The position numbers and the translations under genes are program-made. From contig CAZQJC010000347.1 of assembly GCA_964593795.1 (NCBI GenBank), positions 1 to 64,000 of the forward strand: a stretch of 64,000 nucleotides of DNA, read 5' to 3'. Below, piece after piece: positions 51,201 through 59,867 of this stretch (positions are counted from its first letter, which is position 1; every line of letters begins with the position of its first letter). The stretch comes from JAHFDS01 sp964593795 (GTDB taxonomy: Bacteria > Myxococcota_A > Polyangia > JAHFDS01). The notes under the pieces are model-generated. The model saw only the letters and a list, made by a program, of their open reading frames with translations, was not told where the DNA came from and did not search any database.

Positions 51201-52289
51201 TCAGATCCCGGCGCCGAACGCGTGCGAGCCGGGATCGTCGGGCGGCAGCTCGACCGGCAGGCCCTGGCTTCGCCAGCGGATCATGCCGCCCTCGAGGTTC
51301 GCGACGCGCGGGAAGCCCGCGCCCTCGAGGATGAGCGAGGCCTGCGCGGAGCGACCGCCCGACCGGCACACGACGACGATGGCGCGATCCTTGGAGAGCT
51401 CGCCGAGGCGCTCGCGGAGCTGGCCGACGGGCAGGAGCGTCGCGCCGCGGATGTGGCCGAGCTCGCCCGCGAACTCGTGCGGCTCGCGCACGTCGAGCAC
51501 GGTCACCTGATCGAGGTGCTCCTCGAGCCAGTCCGGCCGCACCTGCGGAACGCCCGCGAAGGTGCGCACGACCGGCGCCCACGAGGGTGAGGTCTCGTCG
51601 GTCTCCGGGCGCCCGCAGCGGAGGTTCGCCGGCAGCGCCACGTCGATCTGCTTCGGGTGCGGAAGGCCCAGGTTCGACATGAAGCCGACGAAGTCGTCGG
51701 CGCTGCGCTCGCCGCCGAGGCGCGGGTTGTGCTGCTTCTCCTCGCCGACGCTCGTGACCGTGCGGCCCTGGTAGTCGTGGCCCGGGTAGAGCAGGCACTC
51801 GTCGGGGAGCGCGAAGATCTTGTCGTGCACGGAGCGGTAGAGCATCCGCGCGTCGCCCTGCTGGAAGTCCGTGCGGCCCGCGGCCCGCACGAGCAGCGCG
51901 TCGCCGGTGAACGCCATCGAGCGGTCGTCGAGCACGTAGGTGAGGCAGCCGTTCGTGTGGCCCGGCGTCGCGCGCACCTCGAGGCTGCGCTGGCCGAAGC
52001 GGATGCGGTCGCCGTCGCTGACGCCGAGGTCCGCGCCGGTCGCGCCCGCGTTCGCGGCCAGCACGATCCGGCTGCCGAGCCGCTGCTTGAACAGCCAGGC
52101 GCCCGTCACGTGATCGGCGTGCACGTGCGTCTCGAGCGTGTACAGGAGCGCGATCCCGAGCTCGCGCAGGAGCGCCGCGTCGCGGCCGAACTGCTCGAAG
52201 ACCGGGTCGATCAGCACGCCCTCGCGCGCGTCGGCGAGGAGGTAGGTGTACGTCGAGGACTTCGCGTCGAAGAGCTGTCGGAACAGCAT
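51201..52289 (-). CDS. Persulfide dioxygenase (ETHE1-like) fused to rhodanese
   Basis: 362 residues. Residues 1-230 are an ETHE1/sulfur-dioxygenase type MBL domain: ETHVHADH (H55, H57, D59, H60), ATPGHTNGCLTYVLDD, FTGDALLVRAAGRTDFQQGD and LYPGHDYQGRTVTSVGEEKQHNPRL, a strong family signature. Residues about 255-350 are a rhodanese domain with active Cys C308 in VVVCRSGGRSAQA. Together they oxidise glutathione persulfide to sulfite and can exchange sulfane sulfur, making thiosulfate. Such fusions are known. It is divergent from the exporter-thiol dioxygenase fusion with 45 bp between, which suggests a shared sulfur task. ATG 52289 is preceded by a leaderless-type promoter. Confidence 0.93.
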   Translation of the reverse strand: MLFRQLFDAKSSTYTYLLADAREGVLIDPVFEQFGRDAALLRELGIALLYTLETHVHADHVTGAWLFKQRLGSRIVLAANAGATGADLGVSDGDRIRFGQRSLEVRATPGHTNGCLTYVLDDRSMAFTGDALLVRAAGRTDFQQGDARMLYRSVHDKIFALPDECLLYPGHDYQGRTVTSVGEEKQHNPRLGGERSADDFVGFMSNLGLPHPKQIDVALPANLRCGRPETDETSPSWAPVVRTFAGVPQVRPDWLEEHLDQVTVLDVREPHEFAGELGHIRGATLLPVGQLRERLGELSKDRAIVVVCRSGGRSAQASLILEGAGFPRVANLEGGMIRWRSQGLPVELPPDDPGSHAFGAGI

Positions 52290-52301
52290 GACCCGAGTCT
52301 A
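52290..52301 (-). promoter_or_regulatory. Leaderless-type promoter: TAGACT + 6 nt + ATG
   Basis: Minus-strand TAGACT (52301-52296), CGGGTC, ATG 52289. On the other strand GAGACT at 52323-52328 is six bases before the GTG at 52335, a weaker version of the same arrangement. Confidence 0.55.
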
Positions 52302-52334
52302 CGCGATCGCCGGGTGTCGTGAGAGACTCCGCCC

Positions 52335-54137
52335 GTGGCACGTCCGCAGTGGCTCCCGGTCCGGCTCGACGTCGCGGGCCTCCTGCTCGCAGGGGGCATC
52401 GGCGCGGCCTCCGTGGCGCTGTCGCGGGCGCTGCCGCCGTCACCGTACCTCTCGGACATCCTCATCTCGATGGTGGCCGGCGCGCTGGTGCTCAACACGC
52501 CGCTGCGCCGCATCTTCGGGCTCGAGCTGCCGGGCCCGGAGCGCGAGCCGGACCGCTACGCGTCGGGGCTGCGCTTCACCGGCAAGTGGGTGCTGCGCCT
52601 CGGCATCATCCTCATGGGCTTCAAGGTGCAGGCGCGCTTCTTCGGCGCGGAGTCGCTCGCGCTCATCGCGGGCGTCGCCGCCGTGGCCCTTCCGAGCACG
52701 TTCCTGTTCACGCACGCGCTCGCGGTGATGTTCGGCGTGCGCAGGCCGATGGCCGACCTCATCGCGGGTGGCACGATGATCTGCGGCGCCTCGGCGGTCA
52801 ACGCCGTCGCGCCCGTGGCAGGCGCGCACCGGCAGGAGCAGGGCGTCGCGATCGGGACGATCTTCCTGTTCTCGGTGACGGCGCTGCTGCTCTTCCGGCC
52901 GATCGCGGCGGCGGTCGGGCTCGATCCCGCGCACGCAGGGCTCTGGAGCGGCCTGTCGGTCAACGACCTCTCGAGCGCGATCGCCGTCGGCAGCCAGATG
53001 GGCGGCGAGGGCGGCGTCATGGCCACCGCGGCGAAGTCGTTCCGCGTGGTGCTGCTCGCGCCGATGCTGCTCGCGCTCGCGCTCCTCCGCCAGGAGGGGC
53101 CGATCTCGAAGAAGGGCGCGCTCGATCACCTGCCGCGCTTCCTGCTCGGCTACATCGGGCTCGCGCTGGTGCGCGTGGCCGGCGACCGCGCGCTCGCGGA
53201 TCACCCGGCGTGGAGCGCGGCGATCGGCGTCGACAAGGTCGCGGTGGACGTGCTCCTCGCGACCGTGTCGGCGGGCATTGGCCTCCACCTCCAGCTCCGG
53301 CACCTCTTCGATGCGGGCGCCAAGGCGCTCGCCGTCGGCGGGCTCGCGAGCGTGTTCATCGCCTCGGTGGACCTCGTCATGATCGCGCTCGCGGCGCGGG
53401 GGCACGCGGCGGCGGCGGCGCTCGCGGGCGCCTGTGCGCTCGGCGGCGCGGCGCTCCTGCACCGGGTCGTGACGCGCGGCGACGCGCTCGGGCGCGAGCT
53501 GCGCCGGCGCTTCGACACCGGCGCGCCGCTCTCGCTCGCGGAGACCTCGCGCTTGCTGGGCGCGATGGAGGCGGCCGGGCCCCTCGAGGAGCCGACCCTG
53601 CGCCGCGTGATGGGCCAGCTCCACCCGACCATCGGCGAGCTCATCCCGGTGCGCGAGAGCCCGCTGCCGCACGGCGAGGGCTGCCGCTGGGTCACGTACT
53701 GGGAGGGCGCGAGCGGCTGGGCGCTCGTGGCGCTCTGCCGGCAGCCCGGCTCCGAGACGCCGATTCATGCGCACCCGCATCGCCTGATCGGCAAGTCGAT
53801 CGAGGGGCGCATCGAGGAGCTGCGCTTTGCCGAGCCGACGCCGGGCCTGCTCGAGCTGACGAGCCGCGCCGTGCTCGACCACAACGACCTCATCGTGACC
53901 GACGGCCTCGCGACGGTGCACGCGGTGCGCGTGGCCGGGCGCGGCACCACGATCGACCTGCAGTTCCGCGGGCCCGAGGTGGGCAAGCCGGGTCGCAGGC
54001 TGCGCGCCCTGGAGCCGATCCAGCTCGCCACGCTCGCGGTGGGCGCGCGCATCCCCGTGGTAGACGAGGTGGACGATCGCCCCGGCCACGGCGGAGAGGG
54101 CGCGAGCGTGGGGAGACCGCCGGCGCAGCGCGCTTGA
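52335..54137 (+). CDS. PF03601-type (YeiH) exporter fused to cysteine-dioxygenase-like cupin
   Basis: 600 residues from GTG 52335. Residues 1-380 are a YeiH/UPF0324 membrane protein with about ten segments: LSDILISMVAGALVLNTPL, KWVLRLGIILMGFKV, GGTMICGASAVNAVAPV, GLSVNDLSSAIAVGSQMGGEGG, KSFRVVLLAPMLLALALL. The family is annotated as putative sulfate/sulfite exporter. Residues about 410-580 resemble type I thiol dioxygenases: TPIHAHPHRLIGKSIEGRIEE supplies H478 and H480, and VTDGLATVHAV supplies H529; the 49-residue gap fits the HxH...H iron triad of cysteine dioxygenase. This would put thiol oxidation and oxyanion export in one polypeptide. Activity is inferred. Confidence 0.85.
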   Translation: MARPQWLPVRLDVAGLLLAGGIGAASVALSRALPPSPYLSDILISMVAGALVLNTPLRRIFGLELPGPEREPDRYASGLRFTGKWVLRLGIILMGFKVQARFFGAESLALIAGVAAVALPSTFLFTHALAVMFGVRRPMADLIAGGTMICGASAVNAVAPVAGAHRQEQGVAIGTIFLFSVTALLLFRPIAAAVGLDPAHAGLWSGLSVNDLSSAIAVGSQMGGEGGVMATAAKSFRVVLLAPMLLALALLRQEGPISKKGALDHLPRFLLGYIGLALVRVAGDRALADHPAWSAAIGVDKVAVDVLLATVSAGIGLHLQLRHLFDAGAKALAVGGLASVFIASVDLVMIALAARGHAAAAALAGACALGGAALLHRVVTRGDALGRELRRRFDTGAPLSLAETSRLLGAMEAAGPLEEPTLRRVMGQLHPTIGELIPVRESPLPHGEGCRWVTYWEGASGWALVALCRQPGSETPIHAHPHRLIGKSIEGRIEELRFAEPTPGLLELTSRAVLDHNDLIVTDGLATVHAVRVAGRGTTIDLQFRGPEVGKPGRRLRALEPIQLATLAVGARIPVVDEVDDRPGHGGEGASVGRPPAQRA

Positions 54138-54162
54138 CATCGCAGCCCCCCGCGTCGATTTT
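54134..54162 (+). promoter_or_regulatory. Sigma-70-like promoter TTGACA-N17-GATTTT
   Basis: A perfect TTGACA (54134-54139) overlaps the upstream stop codon; 17 bases later GATTTT (54157-54162) can serve as -10. The TTG start at 54180 lies 17 bases further on. It is the only consensus -35 I found in this window. Confidence 0.5.
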
Positions 54163-54179
54163 CCGCGCCGGAGTCGTCC

Positions 54180-55271
54180 TTGACCGATCCGAGCCCCCCG
54201 CCCGCCACGCTGCGCACCTACCTGCAGCGCGCGAACAACAACCTCGACGTCTTCCGCCTCGTCGCCGCGACGGCGGTCATCGTGGGGCACTCGTACGTGC
54301 TCGCGCCGGCCGCGGGCGAGGTGGACCTCGTGCGGCGGCTCGTGGGCTTCACCTACTCGGGCGCGCTCGCGGTCAAGGTGTTCTTCTTCCTCAGCGGCCT
54401 CGTCTGCGCGAATAGCCTGCTCGACAAGCGCGGCGCGCTCGCGTTCGTCGCGGCGCGCGCGTTCCGCATCTTCCCGGCGCTCCTCTTCACGCTCGTGCTC
54501 ACGGTCTTCGTGCTCGGCCCCGCGCTGAGCGCGCTCGCGCCCAGCGAGTACCTCACCGACCGGCACACGTGGCGCTACCTCGTCGGCAACGCAGCGCTGC
54601 GCACCGAATACGACCTGCCCGGCGTGTTCCTGGCCAATCCGTACCCGAAGGCGGTCAACGGCAGCCTGTGGACGCTGCGTCACGAGGTCGGCGCGTACCT
54701 GGGCCTGCTCGCGGGCGCATCGCTGGGCCTCTTGTATCGCCGCTGGATCGCCACGGTGGCCTGCGCGCTCGTGATGGCCGACGCGCTCCTGCCCGCGCCG
54801 CTGCTCTTCCGCTGGCTCGGCGAGAACCCCGAGATTCGCCTCTTGCCGAGCTGCTTCGCGGCGGGCGCGCTGCTCGCCGTGCACCGCGACGTCGTCCGGC
54901 CGCGCGCGCGCTGGGCCCTCGTCGGAGCCGCGGTCTTCGCCGCGCTTCGCGGCACGCACCTCGGTGAGCCCGCCTTCCTGGCGGCGATCTTCGCGCTCCT
55001 GTTGTGGCTCGGTGGCACGCGCGCCGTCCGCGCGGCGCGGATCCCGGCCGATTTCTCGTACGGCGTGTACCTCTGGGGTTTCCCGGTCGCGCAGGTGCTG
55101 GCCGCGCGCCTGGCCGCCTGGGGTCCGCACTTCAACTGCCTGGCCACGATCGCCCTCGTGCTGCCGCTCGCCGCGCTGTCCTGGTTCGCGATCGAGAAGC
55201 CCGCCATCGGCCTCGGCAAGCGCGTGGTCACACGCTTCCGTCCGCGTCCCGTCCCCGTGCCTGCGACCTGA
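54180..55271 (+). CDS. Membrane O-acyltransferase (acyltransferase 3, OafA-like)
   Basis: 363 residues from a TTG start. About ten membrane segments. Family motifs: NNNLDVFRLVAATAVIVGHSY (R and H for catalysis), FFFLSGLVCANSLL, RAFRIFPALLFTLVLTVFVLG, NGSLWTLRHEVGAYLGL and a C-terminal ADFSYGVYLWGFPVAQVL. These proteins transfer acyl groups, usually acetyl, to surface sugars or other envelope molecules. No sugar biosynthesis genes are next to it. The ATG nearest downstream would remove the first motif, so TTG is preferred. Confidence 0.92.
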   Translation: MTDPSPPPATLRTYLQRANNNLDVFRLVAATAVIVGHSYVLAPAAGEVDLVRRLVGFTYSGALAVKVFFFLSGLVCANSLLDKRGALAFVAARAFRIFPALLFTLVLTVFVLGPALSALAPSEYLTDRHTWRYLVGNAALRTEYDLPGVFLANPYPKAVNGSLWTLRHEVGAYLGLLAGASLGLLYRRWIATVACALVMADALLPAPLLFRWLGENPEIRLLPSCFAAGALLAVHRDVVRPRARWALVGAAVFAALRGTHLGEPAFLAAIFALLLWLGGTRAVRAARIPADFSYGVYLWGFPVAQVLAARLAAWGPHFNCLATIALVLPLAALSWFAIEKPAIGLGKRVVTRFRPRPVPVPAT

Positions 55272-55470
55272 GCGCAAGGCTCACCTCGGTTGATCCAGGT
55301 GACGCGCCAACCTGGTCATGGTCTTGGTCCTGGACCTCGTCGTCTCGCCGGTGTTTCGCCGCACCAAGCGGATCGAGGACCATGACCAAGACCAGGGCCA
55401 GGCTCAGCCGAGACGATCGCTGGGTCAGTGCCTCGCTCGGGTCGGCGTGCGCTGATGAGGTGATTTGATC
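55272..55470. repeat. Convergent intergenic region with opposed hexamer repeats
   Basis: Two 11-base segments on the left, TGGTCATGGTC (55313-55323) and TGGTCTTGGTC (55319-55329), are each perfectly complementary to segments on the right, GACCATGACCA (55378-55388) and GACCAAGACCA (55384-55394). The arms are built from TGGTCN hexamers. It may form a stem between the convergent genes. Just before the next gene's stop the sequence turns AT-rich (tgatttgatctcaaaatgaaaa), rare here. Confidence 0.7.
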
Positions 55471-57036
55471 TCAAAATGAAAAGCTCGTGAAGACGCCGCC
55501 GTTCGGGAGGAGGCGCGCCTGGTCGGACGGCTCGTCGGGGCCCCGGCGGCGCTGGTACTCGAGGACGAGCTGGCCGCCCGCGCGGAAGCGCCGGCCGATC
55601 GCGACGGAGGCCTGCGCGGCGAGCGTCGCCGACAGCGACGTGTACGCGAGGTCCATCACCGGCACCCCCGGCCCGTTCGGGCTCACCGACACGTCGTAGT
55701 CGAGCGTGCGCACGACGGTGGAGACGAGCAAGCTCCACGCGTCGTCCGGCTGCAGGAGCAGGTTCAGCCTTCCGTAGAGGTACTTCCAGTCGGCCTGACC
55801 GTCGAATTCGTCCTCGTACGTCGTGCCGGTCGTGTAGCCGCTCGCGGTCGCGCGCCCGACGGTGAGCTTGAGCTCCCACGCGCGCTGCGTGAACCGCAGG
55901 CCGCCGCGCCACAAGTTCACGCCCTCCTTGCGGTCGAAGAAGCGGCTCGTCTTGACGGCCGCGTGCGCGACCATCGCGGGCGCGACCTCGAGCTCGACCG
56001 GGCCGAGATCGAAGCCGAACTCCACGCCGCCGAGCTCGTTCATGCGGTCGTCGAGCGTCTCGCCGGCGAGGTCCTCGGGGCGCCAGACGTAGTTGCTCCC
56101 GACCAGGATGAGGTTCGGGTCGAGGAACACGGCCGCGTGGAAGTAGGCCACCTTGAAGCGGTAGTAGAGCTGCGCCTGCGCCTCGGGGTGGAGCAGCATC
56201 TCGCTCGGCGCGACGCCCGTCAGCACGCGGTGCTGGTAGCGGAACGGGCCGAACGAGCGCTCGTCGATGAGCATCGGTGTGTAGTTGTTCGGGCGGTTCT
56301 CGGAGGCGCCGTAGCGCGAGCCCACCGACGCCCACAGGCCCAGCGACGTGCGGTTCCGGTAGACCTGCGGCACCGGGTAGAACTTCTGGTCCTCGGAGGC
56401 GTCGACGACGGCGTGGCGGCCCTCCTCGAGGCGATCGAGCTCGCGCTTGATCACGATCTTGTCGTTCAGGATCTGCTGCGCGAACACGCGCCGGCTCTCC
56501 GCGGGCGCCTCCTCCTGCGCGCAGAAGCCAGCCGCCTGCGGGTGCACGAACACGAGCGGCGCGCCGGGCGTGGGCTTCTTCGCGGGGGCGGAGCGGGGCT
56601 CGGCGAACTCGAGCGACCAGATGCTGTTCCGGTCGAGCACGAGGTCCTTGCCGCTCGGCAGGAGGAGCGAGACCTTGGACTCGCTGTAGTCGATGGGCCA
56701 GCCCGTCGCGAGCTCGACCACGCGCCCCTGGTAGAAGGTCTCGACCCGCAGGAGCGGTACCTCGGCGGCGTCGAGCTGGCTGACCGGGAGCTGGCTCACC
56801 GGGTAGTACGCGAGCGAGGCGATCTCGTGGCGCGGGATCTTGACCGTCGTGCCATCGAGCCGCAGGAGGTGGATCGCGCGCCGCTCGACCGCGAGGATGA
56901 CGCCGAGCTCGCGGTCGCACGCGGTGCGGTAGACGGCGTGCACGTTGAGCGCCCGGGCCGGCGCCGCCCACAGGAGCAGCAGGGCGACCGTCAGGAGAAG
57001 GACCGGTCCCCGAAGTCGAGTCCACAGGGCCCCCAC
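55471..57036 (-). CDS. Secreted, probably outer-membrane beta-barrel-like protein, paralog A
   Basis: 521 residues from GTG 57036, chosen because a clean signal peptide starts there (RLRGPVLLLTVALLLLWAAPARA) and the upstream sequence belongs to an intergenic repeat. N-terminal region: LNVHAVYRTACDRELGVILAVERRAIHLLRLDGTTVKIPRHEIASLAYYP, an SH3-like strand pair. From about residue 215 many amphipathic strands with aromatic ends (LGLWASVGSRYG, AQLYYRFKVAYFHAAVFLDPN, YLYGRLNLLLQP, FRAGGQLVLEYQRR) end in GGVFTSFSF, a C-terminal Phe typical of outer-membrane barrels. Family not recognised. It is tandem with and related to the next gene product. Confidence 0.78.
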   Translation of the reverse strand: MGALWTRLRGPVLLLTVALLLLWAAPARALNVHAVYRTACDRELGVILAVERRAIHLLRLDGTTVKIPRHEIASLAYYPVSQLPVSQLDAAEVPLLRVETFYQGRVVELATGWPIDYSESKVSLLLPSGKDLVLDRNSIWSLEFAEPRSAPAKKPTPGAPLVFVHPQAAGFCAQEEAPAESRRVFAQQILNDKIVIKRELDRLEEGRHAVVDASEDQKFYPVPQVYRNRTSLGLWASVGSRYGASENRPNNYTPMLIDERSFGPFRYQHRVLTGVAPSEMLLHPEAQAQLYYRFKVAYFHAAVFLDPNLILVGSNYVWRPEDLAGETLDDRMNELGGVEFGFDLGPVELEVAPAMVAHAAVKTSRFFDRKEGVNLWRGGLRFTQRAWELKLTVGRATASGYTTGTTYEDEFDGQADWKYLYGRLNLLLQPDDAWSLLVSTVVRTLDYDVSVSPNGPGVPVMDLAYTSLSATLAAQASVAIGRRFRAGGQLVLEYQRRRGPDEPSDQARLLPNGGVFTSFSF

Positions 57037-57037
57037 A

Positions 57038-57097
57038 CGAGGCGAGCGCAGCGAGCCGCAAGGGCGTAGCGAAGCGAAGACGCAGGGAGGGGGGCCC
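57038..57097 (-). repeat. Intergenic repeat element, copy 1
   Basis: About 60 bp that match, in reverse orientation, the element at 61747-61812. The shared perfect core on the minus strand is TACGCCCTTGCGGCTCGC (57068-57051), flanked by CCTGCGTCT and GGGCCCCCC. It fills the spacer between the two barrel-like genes. Confidence 0.8.
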
Positions 57098-57109
57098 AGA
57101 TGGGCTGTG

Positions 57110-58642
57110 CTAGAACACGAATTCAAGGGCGCCCCCGAACTTCGGATCCCAGCGGCTCGTGGCGACGGGGCCGGCGCCGTCGTAGGAGCGGTAGAGGAGG
57201 CGCATGTACGCCTTGACGGTCACGTAGCGGCCGAAGTCCGACGCCACCATCGCGCCCGTGTCCGCGTGCAGGAACGCCAGCGACACGGGCGCCGGGGAGG
57301 CCGACTCGGCGTAGTCGCCGAGCGTCAGCACGTGATCGAGCGAGAGCTCGACCGATGGGATCGGGTGCAGCGTCGCGCCGAGGCGGAACGCGTCGCTCGC
57401 GAGGGCGTAGCGCGCGGACGGCATCTGGCTCGCGTCCGACACCGCCTCGGAGAGCGGACCGTCGAGACGCGTGCGGTAGTAGAGCAGGCGCAGGTCGAGG
57501 CGATCGGACTCGTAGCGCAGGCGGATCGTCGGGCTCATCTTGCGCGCCTGCAGCGTCCGCCGCTCCGCCATCGGCACCTCGACGCGCGTCGCGAGGTAGG
57601 ACGGGCCCGCGGCCGCGGACAGGCGCCAGTAGTCGGCGCCGAGCAGCATGAGGTAGTTGTACGCGTGGTCGACCTTCGAGCTCGTCGGCAGGACCGAGCC
57701 GCCGAGGCGCGGCGCGTCGCCGTTCTGCTCCGCCAGGCGCGCGAGGAGGAACGCGTCGCTGCCGGCGGGCAGCGCGGCGAGGCTCCCGACGAAGCTCGCG
57801 CTGAAGAAGTGCGACTTGACGTCCGAGCGCACGGACAGGCCCGGCTGCACGAACGGCAGCCACTCGTGCGCGGAGTTGCCGATGACGACGTGGCTCTGGA
57901 ACCGGTACGCGCGGCCGGTGGAGATGCGGAAGTAGAACGGGATCGGCAGCTCCATGTCCTGGAAGTAGAGGAGCCCGACGCGCGAGCGCTGGTCGAACAT
58001 GAACGGGTGCGCGTAGACGCGCGTGCGCTCCTCGAAGCCGTCGAGCGCCCGGTAGTGCTCCGCGAGCTTGCCGAAGTAGTCGCCGAGCTTGATCGTGTCG
58101 GCGATGACGTAGCTCGGCGGCACGGCGTCGGGCGCGGGCGTCTCGGTGCTGCACGGCACCACCTCGGGCGGGAACGCGAGCTGCGCCTCGGCGCGCGGGT
58201 GGTCGAGCGGCCGGCGGCCCTCGGCCTCGACGCCGCCGATCTTGCGGATCTCGACGGGCTCGAGGACGCGCGTCTTGCCCTGCAGATCGAGGAAGATGAC
58301 GAGGTCGTCGTGGAAGTCGGTCGCGAATCCGGTGAAGGTGGGCGCGCGATCGGCGCCGACCCACACGCGCCGCAGGTACGACGCCAGGCTCGGGTCCACG
58401 TCGATCTCGCCGAGCGGGCTCTCGAGCAGCTTGTGCAGCACGACCGCGCGCACCTGCGCCCTCGGCACGCGCGCGAGGCGCCCGTCGAGCCCGATGAGCG
58501 CCACCTGCGCGTCGTCGACGTGCAGCAGGATCCCGGTCTGCCGGCGGCACTCGGTGTCGAACAGCGAGTGCAGGTCCACCGCGCGGGCGACCCCCGTCCG
58601 GGCGAGCAGCAGGAGCGGCAGGAAGCGCAGGACCCAGCGCAC
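57110..58642 (-). CDS. Secreted, probably outer-membrane beta-barrel-like protein, paralog B
   Basis: 510 residues from GTG 58642, where a signal peptide starts (RWVLRFLPLLLLARTGVARA). The opening VDLHSLFDTECRRQTGILLHVDDAQVALIGLDGRLARVPRAQVRAVVLH is alignable with paralog A (Cys, Leu-Asp-Gly and Ile/Val-Pro-Arg positions kept). The rest is strand-rich with aromatic girdle-like ends (VGLLYFQDMELPIPFYFRIST, RLRYESDRLDLRLLYYRTRLDG) and terminates in GGALEFVF with a final Phe. Probably a surface or outer-membrane protein acting with paralog A in one operon. Function unknown. Confidence 0.78.
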   Translation of the reverse strand: MRWVLRFLPLLLLARTGVARAVDLHSLFDTECRRQTGILLHVDDAQVALIGLDGRLARVPRAQVRAVVLHKLLESPLGEIDVDPSLASYLRRVWVGADRAPTFTGFATDFHDDLVIFLDLQGKTRVLEPVEIRKIGGVEAEGRRPLDHPRAEAQLAFPPEVVPCSTETPAPDAVPPSYVIADTIKLGDYFGKLAEHYRALDGFEERTRVYAHPFMFDQRSRVGLLYFQDMELPIPFYFRISTGRAYRFQSHVVIGNSAHEWLPFVQPGLSVRSDVKSHFFSASFVGSLAALPAGSDAFLLARLAEQNGDAPRLGGSVLPTSSKVDHAYNYLMLLGADYWRLSAAAGPSYLATRVEVPMAERRTLQARKMSPTIRLRYESDRLDLRLLYYRTRLDGPLSEAVSDASQMPSARYALASDAFRLGATLHPIPSVELSLDHVLTLGDYAESASPAPVSLAFLHADTGAMVASDFGRYVTVKAYMRLLYRSYDGAGPVATSRWDPKFGGALEFVF

Positions 58643-58656
58643 GGGCGGCGAGCATA
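58643..58656 (-). promoter_or_regulatory. Candidate -10 TATGCT, 8 nt before GTG
   Basis: Minus-strand TATGCT (58656-58651) is eight bases from the GTG at 58642, in the 73-bp divergent spacer with the globin kinase gene. Confidence 0.35.
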
Positions 58657-58715
58657 GCCCGAGGGGCAGCGGCGCATTGTCACGGTGCCCCGCGGCGTGC
58701 ACAATTTGCGCGAAA

Positions 58716-59867
58716 GTGGAGACCTTGTTCGAGGAGCTCAAGCGCTATGTGGGGTTCGGGGAGGCCGACGGCGCCCTCCTGCGGGCCGCGCACCCGGTGA
58801 TCTCGCCGTACTTCGACGCCGTCTCGAACCTGTTCTACAGGCGCATCCTCGAGCACGAGGGCGCGAAGAAGGCCCTCGAGGGCGGCGAGAGCCGCGTCGG
58901 CCAGCTCAAGGTCACGCTCGTGCAGTGGATGCACGGGCTCTGCCTCGGGCCGTGGGACGAGGAGTACTTCCAGCGCCGCTGCCGCATCGGCCGCGTTCAC
59001 GTGCGCATCGCGCTGCCGCAGCACTACATGTTCGGTGCGATGAACGTCCTGCGCGGGGAGCTCGGACGCGTGCTCGACGACGAGGCGCCCGCCGGCCGGC
59101 TCGACCTCCTCCCCACGAGGACCGCGATCGACAAGATCCTCGACCTCGAGCTCGCGATCATGCTGCACACGTACCGCGAGGACCTCGAGGCGCAGCAGGC
59201 GCGCTACGAGCGCCTCTCCACGTTCGGCCAGCTCGCCGGCGCGATCGGCCACGAGCTGCGCAATCCGCTCGGCGTCATCGAGTCGTCGGCCTACATCCTG
59301 CGCGGGCGCATGGGCGAGGACGATCGCTCGAAGAAGCACCTCGATCGCATCGGGCAGCAGCTCGGCCTCGCCAACGACATCATCACCACGCTCCTCGACC
59401 TCATCCGGGATCGCCCGCTCAAGCACGGAGAGGTGCGCCTGGGCGAGCTCGTCGCCTCGGTGCAGGAGTCCCTCTCGGTGCCCGAGGGTGTGTCGATCGG
59501 GCTCGAGGGCGTGGACTCGTTGCCGGTCCTGGTCGGCGATCCCGTGCAGCTCCGGCAGGTCCTGCGCAACCTCATGGAGAACGCGCTCGACGCCCTCGGG
59601 GCGAGCGGCGAGCTGCGCGTCGTCGGGCGGGAGGAGGGCGAGAGCGTGGTGCTCGCCATCGAGGACAGCGGCCCCGGCGTCGATCCGGCGGTCAAGCGGC
59701 GCCTCTTCGAGCCGCTCGTGACCGGCAAGGCCAAGGGCATCGGCCTCGGCCTCGCGCTCTGCAAGCGCGTGTGCGAGCGCCACGGCGGCTCCGTCCACCA
59801 CGAGGCGCGCGCCGGGGGCGGCACGCGCTTCGTCGTGCGGCTGCCCATCGGGGGCGCGCATGCGTGA
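58716..59867 (+). CDS. Globin-coupled sensor histidine kinase
   Basis: 383 residues from GTG 58716. Residues 1-160 are a protoglobin/sensor-globin domain: YVGFGEADGALLRAAHPVISPYFDAVSNLFYRRILEHEGAKKAL, VTLVQWMHGLCLGPWDEEYFQRRCRIGRVHVRIALPQHYMFGAMN, with H95 in GRVHVRI as the likely proximal heme ligand. A linker helix leads to HisKA with H179 in IGHELRNPLGVIESS, then HATPase: N-box LMENALDALG, G1 DSGPGVD, G2 GIGLGLAL. There is no membrane segment, so it is a cytosolic O2/NO/CO or redox sensor. Its 3' end overlaps the double-receiver gene by eight bases. Confidence 0.92.
   Translation: METLFEELKRYVGFGEADGALLRAAHPVISPYFDAVSNLFYRRILEHEGAKKALEGGESRVGQLKVTLVQWMHGLCLGPWDEEYFQRRCRIGRVHVRIALPQHYMFGAMNVLRGELGRVLDDEAPAGRLDLLPTRTAIDKILDLELAIMLHTYREDLEAQQARYERLSTFGQLAGAIGHELRNPLGVIESSAYILRGRMGEDDRSKKHLDRIGQQLGLANDIITTLLDLIRDRPLKHGEVRLGELVASVQESLSVPEGVSIGLEGVDSLPVLVGDPVQLRQVLRNLMENALDALGASGELRVVGREEGESVVLAIEDSGPGVDPAVKRRLFEPLVTGKAKGIGLGLALCKRVCERHGGSVHHEARAGGGTRFVVRLPIGGAHA

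Noticed and set aside
57037..57126. N-terminal extension of paralog A to ATG 57126
   Set aside because: The extra residues are translated from the intergenic repeat also found at 61747; the signal peptide begins at 57036.
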